40,423 nt of DNA from Treponema sp. (GTDB taxonomy: Bacteria; Spirochaetota; Spirochaetia; Treponematales; Treponemataceae): the NCBI GenBank assembly GCA_018384055.1, contig JAHAZL010000072.1, positions 1-40,423 of the forward strand, given 5' to 3'. Below are positions 1 to 9,115 of the stretch, piece after piece. Position 1 is the first letter of the stretch, and every line of letters starts with the position of its first letter. The notes beneath the pieces are model-generated. The model did not search any database. It had not been told where the DNA came from and worked only from the letters and a program-made list of their open reading frames with translations. Position numbers and translations under genes: made by a program.

Positions 1-552
1 ACAATTTTCTGGAAGCTGAACCTTCGCGGAGAACTCTGCTACAACCTTACTGCAGATACAGACGGAACAAACCCTTGGGTTCACAACAACAGCATCCAGT
101 GGCTCGGCGGATTTGACATTGACCTTCCGATAAGCAACATCAATGTAAACATTCAGGAAACAGGAACCTACATACTTAACAGCAGCAAGGTAAAGAACGG
201 AGATGCAATGGTTGGACGCTACGGCATCATGGGGCTTAATTTGAAGGAACACGATGTTGACTACGACGGAAAAGACAGATATACGACAAATCACCTTGTA
301 ATCAACATTACGGACAGCTGGAAAAACGGGAAAATTGAACCTGAAGTTACTGCCCTCTGGAGCATTGAACGCGGAGACCTTGCCGTAATGCCAAAGGTAA
401 ACTACAAGCCAAACCAGGACATTACATTCACACTAAGCGGACTCATTATGTACGCAAAGGATGAAAACAGCGAGTTTGCAGAATGGTCAGGGAAAGGTAA
501 CGGAAGCCTGAACAACAGCTACATCGGCTGTGGCGTAAAATGTAAATTCTAA
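1..552 (+). CDS. Outer-membrane beta-barrel protein, C-terminal part
   Basis: Frame 1 is open from the first base to the TAA at 550-552, so the window holds the last 183 residues of a longer gene. The protein has many short stretches with alternating hydrophobic and polar residues, rich in Asn, Gly, Tyr and Trp, separated by turns such as NGKIEPE and KPNQD. It ends in Cys-Lys-Phe. A terminal aromatic residue after amphipathic strands is the usual C-terminal signature of outer-membrane barrels recognised by the BAM machinery. An RND-type exporter starts 36 nt downstream, so the two are probably co-transcribed. In other bacteria, barrel proteins of the DUF1302 type sit beside MMPL/RND exporters, but I cannot assign this family by eye. 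Substrate unknown. Confidence 0.6.
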   Translation, partial: TIFWKLNLRGELCYNLTADTDGTNPWVHNNSIQWLGGFDIDLPISNINVNIQETGTYILNSSKVKNGDAMVGRYGIMGLNLKEHDVDYDGKDRYTTNHLVINITDSWKNGKIEPEVTALWSIERGDLAVMPKVNYKPNQDITFTLSGLIMYAKDENSEFAEWSGKGNGSLNNSYIGCGVKCKF

Positions 553-588
553 AAAATACATAAAGAAAACATACAGAAGGAAAAGACA

Positions 589-3579
589 ATGAATTTTCTT
601 AAGAAGTTTTTTAAGCATCCCTGGGCAATCATCATTACATGTGTTGCCGTCACAGGATTCTTCGGGTTCTTCATCACAAGACTTCAGATGGACAACTCCC
701 TCAGGCAGTTCTTCCCACAGAAGGATGAATCCTACGACCGCATGAACGCAACGGAAGAGACTTTCGGTTCAATGCTTTCAATCGGCGTAGTAATTGACGC
801 AAAAGACGGAACTATTCTTACTCCAGAATACCTTGATGTGATCAAGAAGATTTCCGACCAGGTAAAGCTCATAGACAGCATTGAAGATGTAAAGTCAGTA
901 ACAAACATTGACTATGTATGCAATCAGGACGGATCCATTTCTGCAACAAACATCATCCCTGAAGAAGACTTCAACACCCCAGACGGTCTCCTTACGCAGG
1001 AATCAATCAAGAACCTCAAGCTTAGGGTTCAGTCTTGGGAAGACATGTACAACCGTGTAATCCTCAACGACGATTTCACAGGTTCCCAGATGCAGATTAC
1101 TGTCAAGCCAAACGGCGAAACAAAGATGCAGCTTAGAGAAGCAGAAAACCTTTTGAAGGAAGCAAAGGCAGACGGCGACAAGAAAAAGATTGCTGAAGCA
1201 AAGGCAAACCTTAAGGCTACTAAACTTGCAATCAATACAAGAATAAAGGAAGCTGATGCTGCACGCAAGGCCGCAAAAAAATCAAACGATACAGCAGCTA
1301 TCGAAAAGGCTGAAGAAGAATACTACAATGCAAACAGTGCAAAGAACGATTCAGCACGCCAGCAGTTTGTTCTTTCACAGGTAACAAAGATTGTAGAAAA
1401 GGAAACTGCAGGGAAAAAACTCCTCGTAAAAATCGTAGGTGAACCTGTTCAGTCAATGAATTCAAAAAACTATATGATGAGCGACCTTGTTGGACTCATT
1501 CCTCTTGTTGCAATCGTTGTAATCATTTCCCTTTACCTTAGCTTCCACACTATGGAAGGTACTCTCCTCCCATTGCTTACAGTTCTTATGTCGGCTTCAA
1601 TTTCAGTTGGTCTTATGGGACTCCTTGGATATACCTTCACTCTTGTTTCAAGCGTTATTCCGGTTGCCCTCATTGCCGTCGGTTCCGCTTACGGTATACA
1701 TGTCCTTACACACTATTATGTTGAAGTAGATAAACTTACAGGCAACATCACAAAGGAAATGCACGAAGAAGCCCTTCTCCGTGGACTCAAGGAAGTTTGG
1801 AAGGCAGTTCTCCTTGCTGGAATTACAACAGTAGTCGGATTCATCTCTTTGATTACAAGCCCGCTCATGCCACTTCATTCATTCTCAATCTTTACGGCAA
1901 TTGGTGTTGCAGTAGCACTCATTCTTTCAGTCACATTCATTCCTGCTATCCTTCTTCTTAAGGATCCAAAAACAATTTCAAAGAAACGTGACCTTAAGAT
2001 CATCAAGCGTGCAACAAAAAAAGTTAAGGAAAAGCTTGAACGTCTTTCAAGCCTTCGCGGAAACAAGTCTGAAGTTGAAGCAAGTGGAGACACACTCTAT
2101 TCAATCTTCAAGTTTTTCTGCGGTTCTCACACAAGACTTTGCCTTACATCAATCATTATCGTTGCACTTTCGATTGCTGGACTCAAGCTGCTCAAGGTAG
2201 ATACAGCCCTCATCAACTACTTCCCTAAGGATTCTGAATTCAGAAAGGACATTGATTATGTAGACAATTCTTTTGCAGGAACAAACAGCGTATTCTTCCT
2301 TGTTGAAGGTCCTGAAAAGGGAGACATTTCGAATCCAGAAATTCTTAAAGCTGTTGACGGAATGGAAGAACACCTCCAGAAAAAATTCCCGGAAATCGGA
2401 AAGATTGTTTCCCTAACTTCTTTTGTAAAGAGAATCAATCAGGTATTCAACGATCCTGCAACTTATGTACCTGAAACACCGGCTGAAACACCTGAAACTC
2501 CGGCAGAATCATTTGACATGGACTTTGGCGATGTAGATTTTGGCGACATGGACTTCGGTGACTTTGGTGACTTCACTGAAACAACTTCAACAGAAGAATT
2601 CATTGATACATCAATTCCTCACCCAAATGAAAAATACACACAGATGCTCAACACCACATACACAGCAAATGATGTTCTCGATGCTTTCAGCAGGGCATAC
2701 TCGGAGGCTGGCGGAAAGAATGCTAGCATAGAGGGAATCATTGACATTCTATTGAGAGACCTTAACTTTGCAGGAAAGGCATATTATGAAATCCCATACG
2801 ATGCAGAAAAATACCGTGTAAAGACTCGCGAAGACCTCAAAAAGGTTATCAACGGCCTCATCATTCTTTTGAGCGGCTCATTGGACGAATTTGCCGATGG
2901 AAATACAAGTTCAAAATCAATGCGCATTACATGTCAGCTCAGAAACCATAACACAACAAACACAGGTTACATCATCAAAGAAGCCCAGTCTTACGCAAAG
3001 GAAAACTTCCCGGAAGGTTATGTTCTAACAGCTACCGGTCCTGGTGAAATGGAATACACAATGACAGACATGATCGTATCAAGCCAGCTTACCAGCTTGA
3101 TGATTTCGCTTCTTTCTGTATTCATCATCATTTCAATTTCCTTCAGGTCTGGTTGGGCAGGCGTTGTCGGAGCAATTCCACTTGCCTTCACTATTCTCCT
3201 CAACTACATGATGATGGGATTCACAGGAATCAACCTTGACCTCATTACAAGTATCATTGCATCTGTAGCTGTCGGTGTCGGAATCGACTACACAATCCAC
3301 TTCCTTTCAACATATAAGGAAGAAAGAAGCAAATCAAATGATATCGTTGTAGTAACAAAGGAAACATTCAAAAAGAGCGGACACGGCATCGTTACTAACG
3401 CACTGGCTGTAGGACTGGGATTCCTTGTTCTCTGCCTTTCTAAGTTCATCATCCTCCGCTACCTTGGAGTTCTTGTTGCAATCGTAATGTTCACATCAAG
3501 CTTCCTTGCAATGACAATCATTCCTGGTATCCTGAACCTTTCTGATCCAAAATTCATCAAGCCAGAAGAAAAAGAATAA
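589..3579 (+). CDS. RND superfamily (MMPL-type) exporter
   Basis: 996-residue inner-membrane protein with the duplicated RND layout: one N-terminal membrane helix (about 12-32), a large periplasmic loop, five helices from about 300 (sterol-sensing/MMPL-like, with GSAYGIHVLTHYY near 366), then a second half with one helix near 520, a loop and a final helix cluster containing GVGIDYTIHFLSTY. It lacks the size of AcrB-type pumps and resembles MMPL/HpnN-type lipid or hydrophobe exporters. Two oddities: a charged Ala/Lys/Glu-rich coiled coil (about 179-270) inserted in the first loop, and an Asp/Gly/Phe repeat region (about 643-662) preceded by Pro-Glu-Thr repeats in the second. AGAAGG lies about 8 nt before the ATG. 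It follows the barrel gene by 36 nt, suggesting an envelope-spanning export pair. Substrate cannot be read from sequence. Confidence 0.85.
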   Translation: MNFLKKFFKHPWAIIITCVAVTGFFGFFITRLQMDNSLRQFFPQKDESYDRMNATEETFGSMLSIGVVIDAKDGTILTPEYLDVIKKISDQVKLIDSIEDVKSVTNIDYVCNQDGSISATNIIPEEDFNTPDGLLTQESIKNLKLRVQSWEDMYNRVILNDDFTGSQMQITVKPNGETKMQLREAENLLKEAKADGDKKKIAEAKANLKATKLAINTRIKEADAARKAAKKSNDTAAIEKAEEEYYNANSAKNDSARQQFVLSQVTKIVEKETAGKKLLVKIVGEPVQSMNSKNYMMSDLVGLIPLVAIVVIISLYLSFHTMEGTLLPLLTVLMSASISVGLMGLLGYTFTLVSSVIPVALIAVGSAYGIHVLTHYYVEVDKLTGNITKEMHEEALLRGLKEVWKAVLLAGITTVVGFISLITSPLMPLHSFSIFTAIGVAVALILSVTFIPAILLLKDPKTISKKRDLKIIKRATKKVKEKLERLSSLRGNKSEVEASGDTLYSIFKFFCGSHTRLCLTSIIIVALSIAGLKLLKVDTALINYFPKDSEFRKDIDYVDNSFAGTNSVFFLVEGPEKGDISNPEILKAVDGMEEHLQKKFPEIGKIVSLTSFVKRINQVFNDPATYVPETPAETPETPAESFDMDFGDVDFGDMDFGDFGDFTETTSTEEFIDTSIPHPNEKYTQMLNTTYTANDVLDAFSRAYSEAGGKNASIEGIIDILLRDLNFAGKAYYEIPYDAEKYRVKTREDLKKVINGLIILLSGSLDEFADGNTSSKSMRITCQLRNHNTTNTGYIIKEAQSYAKENFPEGYVLTATGPGEMEYTMTDMIVSSQLTSLMISLLSVFIIISISFRSGWAGVVGAIPLAFTILLNYMMMGFTGINLDLITSIIASVAVGVGIDYTIHFLSTYKEERSKSNDIVVVTKETFKKSGHGIVTNALAVGLGFLVLCLSKFIILRYLGVLVAIVMFTSSFLAMTIIPGILNLSDPKFIKPEEKE

Positions 3580-3600
3580 AAGATTTCGAAAGGAAAACAA

Positions 3601-3637
3601 AAAGGGCCTCCGATTACTCGGAAGCCCTTTTCTATTT
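3601..3637. terminator. Bidirectional intrinsic terminator
   Basis: The stem AAAGGGC-c-TCCGA (3601-3613) pairs with TCGGA-a-GCCCTTT (3618-3630) around the loop TTAC. It is flanked by A-runs on the left and T-runs on the right. It lies between the convergent exporter and lon genes and can serve both. Confidence 0.85.
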
Positions 3638-3649
3638 TAAATCAGGCAG

Positions 3650-6055
3650 TTAAAAGACATTATCAATTACTTCCATTACATGACTCACAGGAATGAATTT
3701 GATTCCTTTCTTTACATGTTCAGGAATGTCTGCAAGATCCCTTTCGTTTGCCTTAGGAATGAAAATAGTCTTAATCTTATTGCGCTTGGCGGCAACAGTC
3801 TTTTCCCTAAGACCACCGATAGGAAGTACCTGCCCTGTAAGACTAAGTTCGCCGGTCATGGCAACATTGGCCTTGATTTTCTTTCCGGTAAGCAAAGACA
3901 TAAAGGTTGTAGCCATGGTAATGCCGGCACTTGGACCGTCCTTTGGTGTTGCACCTTCAGGAATATGGAGGTGAATGGTATATTCTTCAAACCACTTGCT
4001 GTCCTTGATGCCTTCGGAAATGGCATGCTGCTTCACCCAGTTCATGGCAATCTGGGCACTTTCCTTCATTACGTCGCCCATCTGACCTGTAAGTTGCAAA
4101 CCACCCTTGTCTGTTTTAAAGGCAATGCTTTCAAGAAGAAGAGTATCACCGCCCATGCTTGTCCAGGCAAGACCAATGGCAGTTCCCGGAACAGAAGCCG
4201 TCTTAATCTGACTTTCATCAAACACAGCCTTTCCAAGGTATTTTCTTACTTCAGGTAGATCAACGGAGAACGTTTTCTTTGCAAAACCTGCTGCAATCTT
4301 TTCGGCTCCAGTCTTGCCCTTGCTTTCAAAAGCCTGTACCTGTTCCGTAACAATCTTGCGGTTGATTTTATCAATGCACTTTTCGTAGTTTCTCATACCT
4401 GCTTCACGGGCATACTCAGTGGCAATGAGGGCCAAAGCCTGCTTTGTATACTTAACCTGATTTTTCTTAAGGCCGTTCTTTTCAAGGTTCTTTGGAACGA
4501 TGTACTTCTTGGCAATTTCAATCTTTTCCTGATCGATGTATCCGGAAAGCTCGATGATTTCCGCACGGTCAAGAAGAGGACCTGGAATTGTATCAAGAGT
4601 ATTTGCCGTAAGAATGAAGAACACATTACTGAGGTCAAAAGGAACATCTAGGTATGTATCGCGGAAAGTTGCATTCTGTTCAGGATCAAGAACTTCAAGC
4701 AAAGCGGCACTTGGATCCCCCTGGGCACTTGCATTCATCTTGTCAACTTCATCAATCATAAAAACCGGAGACTTGGACTTTGTAATCTTGAGCCCCTGGA
4801 TAATCTGTCCCGGCATGGAACCGATGTAAGTTCTTCGGTATCCCTTGATTTTTCCTTCGTCGTGTTCACCGCCAACACTGAAGCGATAGAATTTTTTGTT
4901 CATTGCATTGGCAATGGATCGACCAACGGAAGTTTTTCCGACACCAGGAGGTCCAACAAGAATAAGGACACTGCCCTTTCCGTCGTGCTTGAGGAGGCGA
5001 ACGGAAAGATATTCCACAATACGCTTTTTTACATCATCAAGGCCGTAATGGTCTGCATCAAGAATGCGTGAAGCACCATCAAGACTATAGTCTTCCACAG
5101 GAACATCATTCCAAGGAAGGGATGTAAGAATATCAAGATAGTTGCGGCTCAGATTGTATTCACTGTCGTGAGGATCAAGCATCTGGAATTTTGAAAGTTC
5201 ACCGTAGGCAGTTTCCTTTGCTTCCCCTTCAAGCTTAAAGGAATCGAGTTTATCCTTGAATTTCTGGTATTCGCTTTCCTTTGAAGAACCGGAGATTCCA
5301 AGTTCTTCCTGAATGCTCTTGAGTTCTTCCCGGAGGAAATATTCACGCTGATTCTTTTCAACCTTTTCGTTAAGTTCAGCCTGAATCTTTTTCTGAACGC
5401 GGAAAATTTCCTGTTCTTTTTTTATGTATACAAGAACCTGTTCCATTCTCTGGCGAACATTCTGCATTTCAAGAATTTTCTGCTGTTCCGACTTGTCGAT
5501 ATTGAGGATGGAAACAATGAAATCGGCGATTTTACCAGGCTGGTCAATGTTAACCATGTTGAGCCTCATGTCTTCGCTGAACATAGGATTATTTTCACTG
5601 ATTTCCTTCATCTCGCTGATGAGGGCACGGGTCAAAGCCTTTACTTCAAAAGCGTTGTCTTCCTTGTCCTCAAGATATTCAACAGTAGCAGCAATAGGAT
5701 TCTGAGTATTGAGGATTTTTCGGATCTTGAACCTTTCCAGAGTGGAAACAAATACATTCATTCCACCGTCAGGAAGGTTGATTTTCTTTATGATGCGGGC
5801 AACAGTTCCAACATTATGAAGGTCAACGGAAGTAGGATTATCCTTGTCTTCCTTGAGCATTACGATTCCAACATATCCGTCACCGTTCATGGAATCTTCA
5901 ATGACATTTATGTCTTCTGCCGCATTTATCATGAGGGGAGTAAAAATTCCAGGGAAAATCGGTCTTCCCCCGATAGGAAGTATATTAAGTGTTACAGGGA
6001 GTGGCTTTTCCGCAGGGAGTCCACCCAAAATGTCTTCTTTACTAGGTATTTTCAT
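3650..6055 (-). CDS. lon: ATP-dependent protease Lon
   Basis: 801-residue cytoplasmic AAA+ serine protease, the usual length for LonA. The N-terminal substrate-binding domain begins LPVTLNILPIGGRPIFPG. A coiled coil with the family motif NQREYFLREELKSIQ lies near 235-250. The Walker A motif GPPGVGKT is at 368-375, and Walker B FMIDEVDKM follows. The protease domain has Ser709 in PKDGPSAG and Lys752 in GGLREKT; their spacing of 43 residues equals that of the E. coli dyad. Lon degrades misfolded and regulatory proteins. The gene stands alone. No Shine-Dalgarno is visible before the ATG; a -10-like TATATT lies 7 nt upstream, suggesting a leaderless message. Confidence 0.97.
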   Translation of the reverse strand: MKIPSKEDILGGLPAEKPLPVTLNILPIGGRPIFPGIFTPLMINAAEDINVIEDSMNGDGYVGIVMLKEDKDNPTSVDLHNVGTVARIIKKINLPDGGMNVFVSTLERFKIRKILNTQNPIAATVEYLEDKEDNAFEVKALTRALISEMKEISENNPMFSEDMRLNMVNIDQPGKIADFIVSILNIDKSEQQKILEMQNVRQRMEQVLVYIKKEQEIFRVQKKIQAELNEKVEKNQREYFLREELKSIQEELGISGSSKESEYQKFKDKLDSFKLEGEAKETAYGELSKFQMLDPHDSEYNLSRNYLDILTSLPWNDVPVEDYSLDGASRILDADHYGLDDVKKRIVEYLSVRLLKHDGKGSVLILVGPPGVGKTSVGRSIANAMNKKFYRFSVGGEHDEGKIKGYRRTYIGSMPGQIIQGLKITKSKSPVFMIDEVDKMNASAQGDPSAALLEVLDPEQNATFRDTYLDVPFDLSNVFFILTANTLDTIPGPLLDRAEIIELSGYIDQEKIEIAKKYIVPKNLEKNGLKKNQVKYTKQALALIATEYAREAGMRNYEKCIDKINRKIVTEQVQAFESKGKTGAEKIAAGFAKKTFSVDLPEVRKYLGKAVFDESQIKTASVPGTAIGLAWTSMGGDTLLLESIAFKTDKGGLQLTGQMGDVMKESAQIAMNWVKQHAISEGIKDSKWFEEYTIHLHIPEGATPKDGPSAGITMATTFMSLLTGKKIKANVAMTGELSLTGQVLPIGGLREKTVAAKRNKIKTIFIPKANERDLADIPEHVKKGIKFIPVSHVMEVIDNVF

Positions 6056-6062
6056 ATGAATA

Positions 6063-6068
6063 AATATA
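6063..6068 (-). promoter_or_regulatory. Putative -10 element of lon (leaderless)
   Basis: Reading the minus strand, TATATT (6068-6063) is followed by 7 nt and then the lon ATG, with no purine-rich SD. No good -35 is seen. An inverted repeat CACAATG-N18-CATTGTG (6092-6098 and 6117-6123) lies just upstream and could be an operator, though this is weak. Confidence 0.4.
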
Positions 6069-6148
6069 ATAAAAAAAAGTGAATTTTACCACACAATGCC
6101 TTTTAAAAGAAGAAAACATTGTGCAGCAAGAAGATAAAAAAATGGATG

Positions 6149-6919
6149 CTATTTTGAAAGTATTTTCATCAATTTGAGGGAGCCTTCAACTTTAATGGAC
6201 TCCCCTTTCTTAAAGGCAAATATGTCTTCCTTTAAAGATTCAATACCATTGACAGTTCCCTTACCGTCAAGGACAAAATAAAGGACAACATCAGAACCGT
6301 CAGCAATGCTTTCAAAAGTTTCTTCTACGGCAATTTCCTCAAGTCCAAAATAAGGACAGTCAAATCCCCCTGCAAAAGGAGCAATTTCCTGAATGCCGCT
6401 TTCGTCGATGCAGGCAATTCCCTTTTCCACATGACATTCCCTTCCCCTGCCCCAATCATAAAGGCGGTAGGTAATGTCACAGGATTGCTGAACTTCAAGA
6501 AGCCTTAAGCCTCCGCCAATGGCATGAACTGTTCCTGCAGGAATGTATATGAAATCACCGGCCTTAACATCGGCATAGAAGAGCATGTCTTCCAGGCTTT
6601 CATCCTTAATGGCATCCCTAAGTTCATCAGCCGAATAGGTATCATCAAGACCGTAAACAAGCTGCGCACCCTTTCTTGCTGAAAGAACATACCAGCATTC
6701 AGTTTTGCCGCGGCAGTTTTCAAGGCGTTCGGCAACTTCATCGTTGGGATGAACCTGAACGCTCAATGTATCATCAGCCTGAATTACCTTAACAAGAAGA
6801 GGAAAATCTCCTCCGACAAAATCAAAAAATTCCTTCTGCATTCCCTTTGGATGGGTAGAAGCAATCCAGTTTTCATATCCCCATATTTTGTCAGAACGAA
6901 TTGAATTTAATTTTATCAT
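6149..6919 (-). CDS. manA: Mannose-6-phosphate isomerase, class I (short type)
   Basis: Interconverts mannose 6-phosphate and fructose 6-phosphate; zinc-dependent cupin enzyme. From the ATG at 6919 the product has 256 residues. The probable metal ligands are Gln55 and His57 (QVHPND), Glu74 (GKTECWYVL) and His132 (GTVHAIGGG). LEVQQSCDITYRLYDWGR is the conserved motif that follows. It is shorter than Bacillus ManA (about 315). The ATG overlaps the stop codon of the upstream nucleotidyltransferase as TAATG, implying translational coupling. An in-frame TTG at 6931 would add four residues but is a poorer choice. The pairing with a sugar nucleotidyltransferase suggests supply of an activated sugar, but the product is not determined by sequence. 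Confidence 0.9.
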   Translation of the reverse strand: MIKLNSIRSDKIWGYENWIASTHPKGMQKEFFDFVGGDFPLLVKVIQADDTLSVQVHPNDEVAERLENCRGKTECWYVLSARKGAQLVYGLDDTYSADELRDAIKDESLEDMLFYADVKAGDFIYIPAGTVHAIGGGLRLLEVQQSCDITYRLYDWGRGRECHVEKGIACIDESGIQEIAPFAGGFDCPYFGLEEIAVEETFESIADGSDVVLYFVLDGKGTVNGIESLKEDIFAFKKGESIKVEGSLKLMKILSK

Positions 6920-7827
6920 TATTTTTCCCAAAGCTTTTCAGGATAGTAACCGCTTGAAATCTTGTTTGCAATTTCCTGCTTTACGATTTCACGGTCTTCA
7001 GGATATGTCATGCCGAACCAGTTTTCTGTAGAAGTATAGAACTTAATGCAGCCTTCCTTTTTATTTGCAATGTCGCTGGCAGCAACAGGAAGAAGAGCTT
7101 CTGTCTTTGGTTCCCCAAGGGATGTCTTCTTGAATTCATCCCAGTACTTGTGGAATGTTTCAAAGGCCTTGAGGCTGAATCCAAAAAAGTTCATGCTAAC
7201 CCATTCTTTTCCGGTAAGGTTCTTCTTTTCTCCGTTGAGTTCGGTAACGATTCCGTCGCCTTCATAATAGATCTTTGTATTTTCAACAATGGAATCCATG
7301 AAACCGTCTTTTACAGTACAGATTCCGCGGCTTACAGAACCACTCTTGCTCATGGTATTTCCGAGGACATAACCAACCATTGCATGTTCAGGAGAATCGG
7401 CAGGAATGGATGCAAGATGCTTTCCGAGAGTTTCAAAAGCTTCGGCACCGTAGTAGTCATCGCTGTTGATTACGGCAAAAGGTGTCTTGATTGCCTTCTC
7501 TGCACAGAGAACTGCATGGAGGGTGCCCCAAGGCTTTGTGCGTTCACCAGCACGGGCAATTTCTTCCTGAGTCAGAAGGCTTTCCTTTGTCTGGAAAACA
7601 TATTCTGCGTCCATGTTGGCGGCAACACGGTCAAAAAGGCGTTCCCTAAAATCCTTTTCGATATCAGGACGAATGATGAAAACAACCTTTCCGAAACCTG
7701 CCTTGCGGGCATCATAGGCTGAAAAATCAAGAAGGCATTCTCCGTTCTTTCCTACTGCGTCTATCTGTTTAACGCCACCGTAACGGCTTCCCATACCGGC
7801 AGCAAGTACTACTAATGTAGGCTTCAT
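6919..7827 (-). CDS. Sugar-phosphate nucleotidyltransferase family protein
   Basis: 302 residues with an N-terminal Rossmann-like nucleotide-binding fold: VVLAAGMGSRYGGVKQ (about 6-21) is the G-x-G-x-R...K signature of the NTP_transferase family, and AVINSDDYYGAEAF (about 118-131) holds the acidic metal-binding residues. The family transfers an NMP to a sugar 1-phosphate. The pocket residues that define UTP:glucose-1-phosphate enzymes (GalU) are not clearly present, so the sugar and the nucleotide remain open; GDP-mannose or UDP-hexose synthesis is possible given the coupled manA. The SD GAGGGG lies about 9 nt before the ATG. An extended -10 lies further upstream. Confidence 0.8.
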   Translation of the reverse strand: MKPTLVVLAAGMGSRYGGVKQIDAVGKNGECLLDFSAYDARKAGFGKVVFIIRPDIEKDFRERLFDRVAANMDAEYVFQTKESLLTQEEIARAGERTKPWGTLHAVLCAEKAIKTPFAVINSDDYYGAEAFETLGKHLASIPADSPEHAMVGYVLGNTMSKSGSVSRGICTVKDGFMDSIVENTKIYYEGDGIVTELNGEKKNLTGKEWVSMNFFGFSLKAFETFHKYWDEFKKTSLGEPKTEALLPVAASDIANKKEGCIKFYTSTENWFGMTYPEDREIVKQEIANKISSGYYPEKLWEK

Positions 7828-7860
7828 TTAATAACCCCTCACTTATTACATATTTTAATA

Positions 7861-7869
7861 ATTATAACA
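7861..7869 (-). promoter_or_regulatory. Extended -10 promoter of the nucleotidyltransferase-manA pair
   Basis: The minus strand reads TGTTATAAT (7869-7861): a consensus -10 TATAAT preceded by TG one base upstream. No convincing -35 is present, as expected for extended -10 promoters. The message would carry a leader of about 25 nt with the GAGGGG ribosome-binding site. Confidence 0.55.
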
Positions 7870-7896
7870 AAAAACCAGAAAAAATGTAACAATCTT

Positions 7897-8469
7897 CTAG
7901 AAGAATAAAACTCCAAAGGCAGCGCACAGTATCATGATTACAATGGGATGAACCTTGGTCCTGAAAAGAATCCAAAGGCTGATGAGGTAAGCCGACATGG
8001 CTGGCCAGTTGAAGAAGAGCTTAAGGCTTTCAAAATCCTTGATCTCGCTCACCAAGTCCATATTGATAAGTGCAAGGCAGAAAATCTGGACAAATGCAAT
8101 GAGTACAAGACCACTTGTTGCAGGCCTTAAAACAAAGAACACGCTTTTTACCAGAGGTTTTTCCTGAAATTTTGCGAAGAATCTTGCAATGATTATGATG
8201 ACTATAAGGGACGGAAGAACTTCTCCCATGGTGCAGATGATTCCTCCAACAGGTCCGTAAAGTTCAGTACCGATATAGGTCGCAATATTGATGCCGATCG
8301 GTCCGGGAGTACTTTCGCTTATGGCCAGCATGTTGTAAAACTTTTCGGCAGTAAGAAGGTGAAAGTGTTCTACAAGTTCCTGCTGCATGAAGGTTGCGGC
8401 AACAAGTCCTCCACCAACAGCAAAGAGACCGATGTAAAAGAAAATGAAAAAGAGATGAATCAAGCTCAT
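7897..8469 (-). CDS. Chromate-type transporter, second half (ChrA family)
   Basis: 190-residue inner-membrane protein, one half of a split CHR transporter. It has the conserved GLFAVGGGLVAATFMQQ segment and the ISESTPGPIGINIATYIG motif, followed by about five membrane helices. In this family two short homologous proteins, encoded side by side, together form the transporter. Chromate/sulfate exchange is the described activity of some members; for gut anaerobes the true substrate is uncertain. Its ATG overlaps the end of the first half by 4 nt (8466-8469), so the two are translationally coupled. Confidence 0.85.
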   Translation of the reverse strand: MSLIHLFFIFFYIGLFAVGGGLVAATFMQQELVEHFHLLTAEKFYNMLAISESTPGPIGINIATYIGTELYGPVGGIICTMGEVLPSLIVIIIIARFFAKFQEKPLVKSVFFVLRPATSGLVLIAFVQIFCLALINMDLVSEIKDFESLKLFFNWPAMSAYLISLWILFRTKVHPIVIMILCAAFGVLFF

Positions 8470-9029
8470 TTTGCATCCCCCTGCTTTTTAAGATTGACCA
8501 GGTGATAGACAATGCCGAAGGCAACAGCTGAAAGAATTACAATGATGGTTCTTGCGTGGAAGAAGAAAACCGAAACAAATGCAGCTGCATAAAGAATGAA
8601 ATGCCACCATCTTTTTACAGTCTTCCTGAAAAGGCTTATGACTGTAGTTGTAAGCAAGGCGGCAATTCCTACATTAATTCCCTTCATTGCCTTCTTTACC
8701 CATGGAATGGAATCAAAGCTTGCAATGAATTCTGCAATCAAGGTAATTATGATTATTGAAGGCGAAATCATGCCCAGAGTTGCAAAAATGGCACCGGGAA
8801 TTCCCGCCTGCTTGTGGCCAACAAAAGTCGAAACATTTACTGCAATGATTCCAGGAGTTGACTGGGCAATGGCATAGTAATCAAGAAGTTCTTCGCTAGT
8901 AATCCATTTCCTGCTGTCTATAAGTTCCCTTTCAAGAATCGGTAGCATGGTAAGGCCACCGCCAAAGGTTATGGAACCAATTTTAAAGAATGTAAAATAA
9001 AGTTCAAGAAGTTTTTTCAACATTTCCAT
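8466..9029 (-). CDS. Chromate-type transporter, first half (ChrA family)
   Basis: Partner of the following gene; the same fold with FFKIGSITFGGGLTMLPILEREL near the N terminus and the IAQSTPGIIAVNVSTFVG motif. From the ATG at 9029 it has 187 residues. The frame extends to a TTG at 9065, which would add 12 polar residues not typical of the family. I prefer 9029 (or the ATG at 9023) because ChrA proteins usually begin just before the LLxLxxxFFKIG helix. Neither start has a clear SD, and a TATAAC sits 7 nt before the TTG, so the upstream start is not excluded. Confidence 0.8.
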   Translation of the reverse strand: MEMLKKLLELYFTFFKIGSITFGGGLTMLPILERELIDSRKWITSEELLDYYAIAQSTPGIIAVNVSTFVGHKQAGIPGAIFATLGMISPSIIIITLIAEFIASFDSIPWVKKAMKGINVGIAALLTTTVISLFRKTVKRWWHFILYAAAFVSVFFFHARTIIVILSAVAFGIVYHLVNLKKQGDAK

Positions 9030-9053
9030 GGAATGAAAAATATCATTTATCCG

Positions 9054-9082
9054 TTGAAAATTCAATTTTTGTGTTATAGAAT
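9054..9082 (+). promoter_or_regulatory. Sigma70-type promoter of the cytidylate-kinase-like gene
   Basis: TTGAAA (9054-9059), a 17-nt spacer and TAGAAT (9077-9082). Transcription would begin near 9089. A strong ribosome-binding site AGGGAGG (9102-9108) lies 7 nt before the ATG at 9116. Confidence 0.7.
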
Positions 9083-9115
9083 TTAAACATTAAATAAATT
9101 TAGGGAGGCACTACT

